Shown here: one piece after another, positions 6,610-13,000 of the stretch
How positions within the stretch are numbered: the first letter of the stretch is position 1
Layout of the letters: the number at the start of each line of letters is the position of its first letter
Source: Nanobdellota archaeon
Lineage (GTDB): Archaea; Nanobdellota; Nanobdellia; Pacearchaeales; GW2011-AR1
DNA: 34,350 nucleotides
Reading direction: 5' to 3'
Assembly: GCA_018830525.1 (NCBI GenBank)
Contig: JAHJSH010000033.1
Span: forward strand, 1 to 34,350
The notes under the pieces: generated by a model
The model's input: the letters and a program-made list of their open reading frames with translations, nothing else
Told to the model about the DNA's origin: nothing
Databases searched by the model: none
Program-made: the position numbers and the translations under genes

Positions 6610-6687
6610 ATGATAATTAAATTGCTGGGGCAGAAGAGAACCGTAGTCTTGTTTTTCCTATGGAAAAACGCGGTGACAAATCTATAG
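6610..6687 (+). CDS. Leader ORF overlapping the tRNA-thiolation gene start (25 aa)
   Basis: Opens with an ATG placed at leaderless distance from the shared TATA box, and reads MIIKLLGQKRTVV then LFFLW across the main ATG at 6660. It continues to a TAG at 6685-6687, inside the main gene. The codons TTC CTA TGG over the main start repeat the layout of the DFCLW leaders, but the upstream peptide is only weakly similar. It may be a divergent member of the same leader family or an independent overlapping uORF. Confidence 0.35.
   Translation: MIIKLLGQKRTVVLFFLWKNAVTNL
6651..6669 (+). promoter_or_regulatory. Hairpin with the start codon in its loop
   Basis: GTTTTTCC (6651-6658) pairs perfectly with GGAAAAAC (6662-6669). 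The loop is TAT and the ATG at 6660-6662 is half in the loop, half in the stem. If it folds, initiation at 6660 would be blocked until the stem is opened, for example by ribosomes translating the overlapping leader ORF. Confidence 0.5.
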
Positions 6688-7511
6688 ATTTGCCAATGGG
6701 TATTGAAAAGAAAGTTGCAGAGACGATTAAGAAATATAGTTTGGTCAGCGAGGGAGATAAGATAGTTGTTGCTCTGTCTGGTGGGAAAGATTCTACTTCT
6801 ATCTTATATATACTGAAGAAACTGGGATATGATGTTCATGGACTTTTGATTGATTTGCATTTGGGCGAATGGTCCAAGATTCATAATAATAATATGATTA
6901 AGTTTTGCGAGGAGCTTGAGATTCCTTTGACGATTGTTGATTTGAAGAAGGAATTGGGTCAGGGGATTTGTTTTATCAAGGCGGTTTTGAAGAAGCAGAA
7001 GAATTTTACTGGCTGTACTGTTTGTGGGATTATTAAGAGGTGGATTTTGAATAAATGGGCAAAGAAGCTTTGGGCTGACAAACTTGTAACTGGGCATAAT
7101 CTCGATGACGAGGCACAGAATGTTTTGATGAATTTTCTGAAAGGGAATGTTTTGCTTGGAGTTAATTCTTCACCTGCTACCGGGGGCAAGGCAGTTGAAG
7201 GTTTTGCTCAGAGGATTAAGCCGTTGTTTTTTGTCCCGGAGTCGGAGATTAGAAAATATGCTAAGGCGAAGAAGTTTGATATTCTGTATGATAAGTGTCC
7301 GTGTGCGTTTGGGACGTATCGAGTTGAGACGCGAGAGTGGATGAGGGGGATTAGTGATATTGAGAAAAAGAAAATTGTTGAGAATTTTCAGAAATTGGTT
7401 CCGAAGTTGCGGACGGAAAATGTTTTTGAGTTGAAGACTTGTAAGGAATGTGGGGAGCCGTCGAGCGGAGAGATTTGTAATGCATGTAAAATTTTTGCGT
7501 GTTTGAAGTAA
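6660..7511 (+). CDS. tRNA 2-thiolation PP-loop ATPase (TtuA/Ncs6/TtcA family)
   Basis: 283 aa. The PP-loop ATP pyrophosphatase signature VALSGGKDST is at about 37-46. Cys pair GCTVCG (Cys119, Cys122) and the later CPC in YDKCPCAFGT are the expected Fe-S or catalytic cysteines. ATGHNLDDEAQNVLMNFL-type sequence is conserved (VTGHNLDDEAQNVL here). A C-terminal zinc ribbon has CKECGEP and CNAC. The family adenylates and thiolates a tRNA uridine, U34 (Ncs6) or U54 (TtuA). Many relatives also have an N-terminal zinc ribbon; this protein starts directly before the PP-loop domain and lacks it. No better start exists upstream before an in-frame stop at 6618. Which uridine is modified is not decidable. 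Confidence 0.85.
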   Translation: MEKRGDKSIDLPMGIEKKVAETIKKYSLVSEGDKIVVALSGGKDSTSILYILKKLGYDVHGLLIDLHLGEWSKIHNNNMIKFCEELEIPLTIVDLKKELGQGICFIKAVLKKQKNFTGCTVCGIIKRWILNKWAKKLWADKLVTGHNLDDEAQNVLMNFLKGNVLLGVNSSPATGGKAVEGFAQRIKPLFFVPESEIRKYAKAKKFDILYDKCPCAFGTYRVETREWMRGISDIEKKKIVENFQKLVPKLRTENVFELKTCKECGEPSSGEICNACKIFACLK

Positions 7512-7564
7512 TATATATTTTGGAGTATATACTTATTTATTAATCTATTTTGTTGGGGGATGTT

Positions 7565-8626
7565 ATGATTGATGAGGCGGGTAGAGCGGAAGGTGAATGG
7601 CAGGATTATTGTGTGGATTTTCGGGGGGAGGGTTCTAAGATTGAGGAAATTTTTCAAGAACGTCAAAAAGAGGGTTTTGTTGGTGTGATGTCTTCTGGGG
7701 GAAATGGAAATATCCCGGTTCTTTTTTCTAGAGGAAAGACTTTAGCACAGGCTTGGGAAAATTCTTTAATTATTTTGGCGGCGCGAGGAGGATTTGTTAG
7801 GACGCAATATGACGACAAGAATCCCGAAAATGGCCTTTATATGTCCCCACCGAGTATCGATTCTACGATGAGTACTATTATTGAAGACCCTTCTTCTGAG
7901 CCCATGATTCATAAATCTTTTCCAGGGGGATTGGAAGATTTGGAGGAATATCGGCAAGAAGTTTTGGATGGGATTAAGGACCATTGGGTGCGAGACCAGA
8001 ATGACCCTGATGATAAGCGGTGGGAGTATACTTATCATGAGAGGATGTGTAAGTATAAAGTTCCGGGGCTGGATAAATCTATTGATCAAGTTGCGATGAT
8101 GATTGATAATTTGGCGCGGAGTCCGATTACTCGAAGGGCGCAAGTTATTTCATGGAAGCCTTGGGAGGATTTGAATATTTCTGATCCGGCTTGTTTCCAA
8201 TCTTTGTGGGGAAGAATTTTAAGGGCGAATCCAGAGTTTGAACTTTATTCAAATGAGGTTGATGGCGAGGCGAAATTGAATTTGAATATGAGATTTAGAA
8301 GTCGGGATGCTTACGAAGCGGCGTTTATGAACGATTTTGCGTTTATTCATTTGGCAGAATATATGGCGAAGGTGATTTCTGAAAAGCGGGGCGAGGAGAT
8401 TAAGCTTGGGAGGTTTATTGACCAATCTGATTCGTATCATATTTATGGGAAGAGTCTTCAGAATTTTAATGATAGTTTTGTGAAGAAGTTGGTTGAACGG
8501 TCTTATGAAAACAGGGTTTGGACAAGAGAATTTGCTCAGCCATTTTTTGAAGATGCGAAGCCAATAATAATTGCGAAAGTTGAAGCGCAGGACGCTAAGT
8601 ATCGTGATCAAGGTTTGGTGAAATAA
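7565..8626 (+). CDS. Thymidylate synthase-like protein (ThyA superfamily, archaeal type)
   Basis: 353 aa from ATG 7565; a TTG at 7550 is in frame but less likely. The C-terminal half shows a ThyA-fold series. RRAQVISWKPWED is followed by DPACFQSLWGRIL with the candidate nucleophile Cys210. LNLNMRFRSRDAYEAAFMN stands where ThyA has its phosphate-binding Arg and Ser. GRFIDQSDSYHIYG corresponds to the dUMP-binding DxHxY region. The N-terminal 140 residues are unlike bacterial ThyA. It probably converts dUMP to dTMP, and the next gene is dTMP kinase, one base away. A GGGGG run before the ATG is a weak ribosome binding site. Confidence in the superfamily is good; the exact cofactor is unknown. Confidence 0.75.
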   Translation: MIDEAGRAEGEWQDYCVDFRGEGSKIEEIFQERQKEGFVGVMSSGGNGNIPVLFSRGKTLAQAWENSLIILAARGGFVRTQYDDKNPENGLYMSPPSIDSTMSTIIEDPSSEPMIHKSFPGGLEDLEEYRQEVLDGIKDHWVRDQNDPDDKRWEYTYHERMCKYKVPGLDKSIDQVAMMIDNLARSPITRRAQVISWKPWEDLNISDPACFQSLWGRILRANPEFELYSNEVDGEAKLNLNMRFRSRDAYEAAFMNDFAFIHLAEYMAKVISEKRGEEIKLGRFIDQSDSYHIYGKSLQNFNDSFVKKLVERSYENRVWTREFAQPFFEDAKPIIIAKVEAQDAKYRDQGLVK

Positions 8627-8627
8627 A

Positions 8628-9257
8628 ATGAAACCTGGAAAATTTATTGTTCTTGAGGGAATTAATGGTTGTGGGAAGGGAACGCAGTTGCCTTATCTTG
8701 TTGATTTGATTATTGGTGCGGATAAATCTAGTACGGTTTTTGTGACGCGAGAACCTAATGATTTTGATGAAAATGGTCGTAAGGCTCGAGAGATGTTGAA
8801 ATCAGATGGAGACCCTTATGAAAATGCAGTAGAAGCAGTAGGACATTTTGCCAAGAACCGAGATTCTCATAATCGGATTTTTGTCCCGATGTTGGAGCAG
8901 GGAATTAATGTTATTTCAGATAGATATTGGCATTCAAATTTTGCCTTTCAGGGGGCCCAAGGTGTTTCTTATCATGATATAAAATTTGCTAACTATTATT
9001 ACAATGTTCCAGATTTAACTATGATTTTGGATGTTCCAGTTGAAATTGCTTTTGATAGATTAGATCATAGGGATGGAAGAACTAGAAGAAAATTTGATAG
9101 TGATAAGAAATTTTTGGATAAAGTTAGACAAAATTATCTAAATTTGCCCGGAGTTTTAAATTCTGAGAATATTGTAATAATTAATGGAAATCAAGATATC
9201 GAGGCTGTTAAAAAAGACATAAAATTGGTTTATGATTCTACTTTTAAATCTTCGTAG
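8628..9257 (+). CDS. tmk: Thymidylate kinase
   Basis: 209 aa. P-loop LEGINGCGKGTQ (about 9-20), then TREPNDFDENGRKAREML for the DRX/Arg substrate region, SDRYWHSNFAFQGAQ for the conserved DR[YF]-S-x-AYQG motif, and the LID-like DRLDHRDGRTRRKFD. It phosphorylates dTMP to dTDP. It lies one base after the thymidylate synthase-like gene and is probably co-transcribed. Near the 3' end its coding is more AT-rich, but the protein is complete. Confidence 0.93.
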   Translation: MKPGKFIVLEGINGCGKGTQLPYLVDLIIGADKSSTVFVTREPNDFDENGRKAREMLKSDGDPYENAVEAVGHFAKNRDSHNRIFVPMLEQGINVISDRYWHSNFAFQGAQGVSYHDIKFANYYYNVPDLTMILDVPVEIAFDRLDHRDGRTRRKFDSDKKFLDKVRQNYLNLPGVLNSENIVIINGNQDIEAVKKDIKLVYDSTFKSS

Positions 9258-9331
9258 TCCCTTAAAAAAAGTAACTGGTAGTTTGCTTTGTTAACTATCG
9301 TTAACGAATCTAGTTCTTTTATTACAATAAT

Positions 9332-9340
9332 CTTTAAATA
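9332..9340 (+). promoter_or_regulatory. TATA box of nrdR
   Basis: CTTTAAATA is followed about 25 bp later by a predicted transcription start near 9361. This leaves a leader of about 75 nt holding both NrdR-box-like palindromes. Confidence 0.5.
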
Positions 9341-9366
9341 GTGATTGAGACAGTGATAAGTTACAT

Positions 9367-9382
9367 CTACAAGTAATTGTGG
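9367..9382. promoter_or_regulatory. NrdR box-like operator 1
   Basis: CTACAAGTAATTGTGG has the core ACAA-N4-TTGT at 9369-9380. It lies just downstream of the predicted transcription start, a position suited to repression. The general form agrees with the bacterial NrdR box (ACAC-x-A-x-x-x-x-T-x-GTGT type). Confidence 0.6.
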
Positions 9383-9398
9383 TAAAAAGGGGTGCGAG

Positions 9399-9414
9399 AT
9401 ACAATATCTTGTAT
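9399..9414. promoter_or_regulatory. NrdR box-like operator 2
   Basis: ATACAATATCTTGTAT is a near-perfect 16-bp palindrome. Its ACAA-N4-TTGT core at 9401-9412 begins 32 bp after that of operator 1. Tandem NrdR boxes in bacteria sit about three helical turns (31-32 bp) apart. Together the two sites suggest NrdR autoregulates its own nrdR-nrdD-nrdG operon. Confidence 0.68.
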
Positions 9415-9437
9415 TCATTATAAAATAACAAAATAAG

Positions 9438-9878
9438 ATGAGGTGCCCATATTGTACAAATCCAGATACGAAAGTTACGGATAAACGAGATTCTGAGTCT
9501 GGAGCGCGTAGAAGACGTGAATGCCTAAAATGTGAGAAACGATTCACTACGTATGAGCGAGTTGAATTGGACCTTAATGTTATTAAAAAGGATGGACGGA
9601 GACAGAAATTTAATCGGGATAAACTTTTCGAAGGGGTTTCCAAGAATTTAGAAAAGCGGCCTTTTACTACTGAGCAGATTGATGAGATTGTTGATGATAT
9701 TGAGGCTCGGATTTATCGGATTGCAAAAGATAAAGATATTCCGAGTTCAAAGGTTGGGGAAATTGTTATGGATAAGTTGAAGAAAGTGGATAAGGTTGCA
9801 TATATCCGTTTTGCGGCGGTGTATAGGGACTTTGCGGACATTGATGAGTTTAAGGAAGAGATAAAAAAATTAAAATAA
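9438..9878 (+). CDS. nrdR: Transcriptional repressor NrdR
   Basis: 146 aa, the standard length. The N-terminal zinc ribbon has Cys3, Cys6, Cys29 and Cys32 (MRCPYC and ECLKC) with the basic RRRREC stretch that contacts DNA. A single ATP-cone follows (about 45-135; VIKKDGRRQKFNRDKL). NrdR senses ATP/dATP and represses ribonucleotide reductase genes. It is rare outside bacteria, so its presence here suggests ancient transfer. It stands directly upstream of nrdD, and two box-like palindromes precede it. Confidence 0.96.
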   Translation: MRCPYCTNPDTKVTDKRDSESGARRRRECLKCEKRFTTYERVELDLNVIKKDGRRQKFNRDKLFEGVSKNLEKRPFTTEQIDEIVDDIEARIYRIAKDKDIPSSKVGEIVMDKLKKVDKVAYIRFAAVYRDFADIDEFKEEIKKLK

Positions 9879-9879
9879 A

Positions 9880-10005
9880 ATGGGAAAAATAAATTTAAGA
9901 TTATGCAATGACAAAGTCCTTGCGGATCACCCAGTAGGTGATCTGGTGATTAAAAAATCTAAGGCAGTACCCGATTTGGAGAATCAAGATTTTTGTTTAT
10001 GGTGA
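9880..10005 (+). CDS. Leader mini-cistron upstream of nrdD (41 aa)
   Basis: The ATG lies one base after the nrdR stop, and the TGA lies inside the nrdD start region (TTATGGTGA). The peptide begins MGKINLRLCNDKVLADH, continues through VIKKSK, and ends QDFCLW. The rps12 leader has MEKINTRLCNDK, KKS and EDFCLW. The two share both ends although the spacers differ by several bases, so the frame has been kept across indels. This copy has an extra central hairpin. It is probably translated and coupled to nrdD. Confidence 0.6.
   Translation: MGKINLRLCNDKVLADHPVGDLVIKKSKAVPDLENQDFCLW
9905..9998 (+). promoter_or_regulatory. Three-hairpin leader element of nrdD
   Basis: Hairpin 1 is GCAA-U-GAC (9905-9912) with GUC-C-UUGC (9916-9923). 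An extra hairpin is GATCACC (9925-9931) with GGTGATC (9937-9943). The last hairpin is AAAAATCT (9953-9960) with AGATTTTT (9987-9994), whose loop holds a small stem GATT/AATC displaying TGGAG. Hairpin 1 matches those of the dCMP deaminase and rps12 leaders. Confidence 0.65.
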
Positions 10006-13000
10006 CAAAAGTAAGGAAAAGAGATGGGAGCGTTGTGCTCTTTCAGGAAAGTAAAATTGCTGATGCGATTTGGAAGGCGGCCCGAGCTGTTGGTGGAAAG
10101 GATCAGGAAAAGTCGAAGGTTCTCGCGAAGGAAGTTGTTGAAAATCTGAATAAGATTTATGGAGAATATGGAATCCCCGAGGTTGAAGAGGTTCAAGATC
10201 TTGTTGAGAAGACTTTGATTGAAGCGGGGCATGCGAAGGTTTCTAAGGCATACATTCTTTATCGGAAAAGCCATGATGAGTTAAGGAATGTTAAAGGTTT
10301 ATTTGATACGATTGAGGCTGTTGAAGATTATATTGGGTTGAATGATTGGATGGTTAAGGAGAACTCCAATATGGGTTTTTCGTTGCAGGGTTTGAATAAT
10401 TATATTGCTACGAAGATTATTTCAAATTATTGGATGAGGCGAGTTTATCCTGAGGCGATTCGGAAGGTTCATGAGGCTGGAGATTTACATATCCATGATT
10501 TAGGGACCTTGGGAGCATACTGTTTTGATGATAAAACTAAAATATTGACTGAGAATGGTTGGAAGTTTTTTAAAGATGTTGCTAAGGGGGAAAAGGTTGC
10601 TACAAAAAATTTGAAAACTGGGGAGTTAGAGTTTCAAGCTCCTTATGATAAACAGGTCTATAAATATTCTGGAGATATGTATTCTTTTGAGGGGCGAGGA
10701 GTGTCTTTATCAGTGACCCCAGAACATCGTCTTTTGGTGAGAAGAAAACATAAGAAATCTTGGGAGTTTGTAAATCCTACCGAATTTAAGTATGGGATGG
10801 AGTTTGATAAAAAGGTTTCTTGGAAGGGTAAGGATATGGAAACATTTCAGATTCCGGTAGTTCGTGGAGGAAATAGAAAGAAAAATATTGAAAAATTTGA
10901 TATGGTTAATTATGTGGAGTTCATGGGCTGGTATCTTTCTGAAGGCTCGGTTTATGAGCCTAATAGGAGGGATTATAGGATTAGTATTGCACAATCTAGG
11001 AAGAAGTATAGGGGGGAAGTATTAAGTTTATTAGACCGAATGAAATTAAATTATAATGATAGTTCTGAATTTAATATCCATTTACATTCTAAGGATTTAT
11101 TTTATTATCTAAAAAGTTTTGGAATTTCTGGAGCAAAGTATGTTCCAGATAATATTAAAGAGTTGAATTCTAAAATGATTAGGAAATTTTTGATTGCATT
11201 ATTTAAGGGGGATGGCTCTTTTTCTAAAAAAGGTGAATTATTGAAATATTATACCAAATCGAAAAGATTAGCCGATGATGTGGTTGAATGTTTATTGAAA
11301 ATTGGAGTTTGTGGTACAATTACTCGGCGGAAGGGAATGGATATTTATATGGTCTCCGTAGAAAATAATCATCTTACTCCAATATATCGAAAGAGTATAG
11401 TAAAGAAACCTTATCATGGAAATGTTTATGATTTTTCAGTTAGGAATGGTACCTTAATTGTTATGCGGGAGGGGAAAGTCGTTGTTTCAGGAAATTGTGT
11501 CGGGTGGGATTTGAAGGATTTATTGACTGTTGGTTTCAAAGGAGTTAAGGGGAAGGTTGAATCGAAACCGCCGAAGCATCTTAGGACGGCATTGGGGCAA
11601 ATTGTTAATTTCTTTTATACCTTGCAAGGAGAGACTGCGGGGGCTCAGGCTTTTTCTAATTTTGATACTTTGCTTGCTCCTTTTATTCGGACGGATAATC
11701 TGAGCTATAAGGATGTGAAACAGGGTATGCAAGAATTTTTGTTTAATATGGCTGTTCCGACAAGAGTTGGTTTTCAGTGTATGTCGGAGGATACAGAAAT
11801 CTTAACTCCGAATGGTTGGGCAGGTTATGGTGAATTGAAAAGGGGGGATGTGATTAAGACGTTTAATATTGGGAAGGGAATTGTCGAAGATAAGCCAATT
11901 AAGAAGTTGTTTAAGCGAGAATATCATGGAGTTATGTATCGTTTGAAGAATAGAATTCAAGACCAACTTATCTCTCCGGGACATAGAATTGTTAGGAAAA
12001 AATTTCAGACAGAAGATTACGTTTTAGAAGAAATTGAGAATACCTTAAAGATGAAGTCGCCCTTTATCGTCCCTATTGCTGGGAAGAATGTTTCTTTGGA
12101 TAAGAAAATTTCTGATGAGGAAATTAAGCTTTTGGCATGGATAATTGCCGAGGGGAGTATTGAAAATTCTGGTCAGAAACATAGGCATTGTAAGAGAGTT
12201 ACAATTTATCAATCTAAGATTAAAAATCCTAGGGGGTATAATGAGATTATTTCGCTTTTAGATTATTTCGCTTTGAATTATTCTATTGGAGATTCTTGTC
12301 CTGCTTTTGGCGATAGTGTTAAAATGATTCGGTTGAATGCTGAGTCTTCTCGAAAAATTCATAAAATGTTTGGGGTGGATAATTGTGTTGGCTTTATTCC
12401 TGATAGATTATTTAATTTGAGTTGTCGACAGGCGAGAGTTTTTTTGGATACTTATTTGAAGGCAGATGGTTTTGAGGGTTGTAAAATAGCGACGACGAGT
12501 AAGAACATTCTGGATGGATTGCAGCAAATTGCAGTTAGTGCTGAGTATGGATTTAGTGTTATTTGTAGGAAGCCGACTATAGGTAGAAAGGAGATTTATG
12601 TTTTGAGACTTATTAAGCATAAGGATACCTATATTCAAAAGATTGAAAATGTTAACTATAGTGGAATTATTTGGTGTCCTAATACAGATAATGAAACGGT
12701 GATTGCGAGACGAAATGGCAAGGTTTTTATTACAGGGAATACCCCATTTACAAATCTGACGATGGATTTGAAGGTTCCTTCCTATATGGCTGATGAGCAT
12801 GTGGTTATTGGGGGTCAGCCCCAGATGGAGACTTATAAAGATTTTGAGGTTGAGATGGAGATGATTAATCGGGCTTTTGCAGAATGTATGCTTGAGGGAG
12901 ATGCTTCGGGGAGAGTTTTTACTTTTCCAATTCCGACATATAATATTACTAAGGATTTTGATTGGGACAACAAGGATCATGATTTGATTTGGGAAATGAC

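Noticed and set aside
6804-7189. Minus-strand ORFs inside the thiolation gene, and similar antisense ORFs across nrdD, rpoB and rpoA
   Set aside because: They have shadow-like composition (rich in Asn, Ile, Leu, Ser, Arg) and no motifs, and they lie opposite confidently identified genes.
9880-10005. A known riboswitch class in the nrdD and rps12 leaders
   Set aside because: The short hairpins do not match the folds I know for TPP, fluoride, SAM, preQ1 or cobalamin riboswitches; a covariance search would be decisive.
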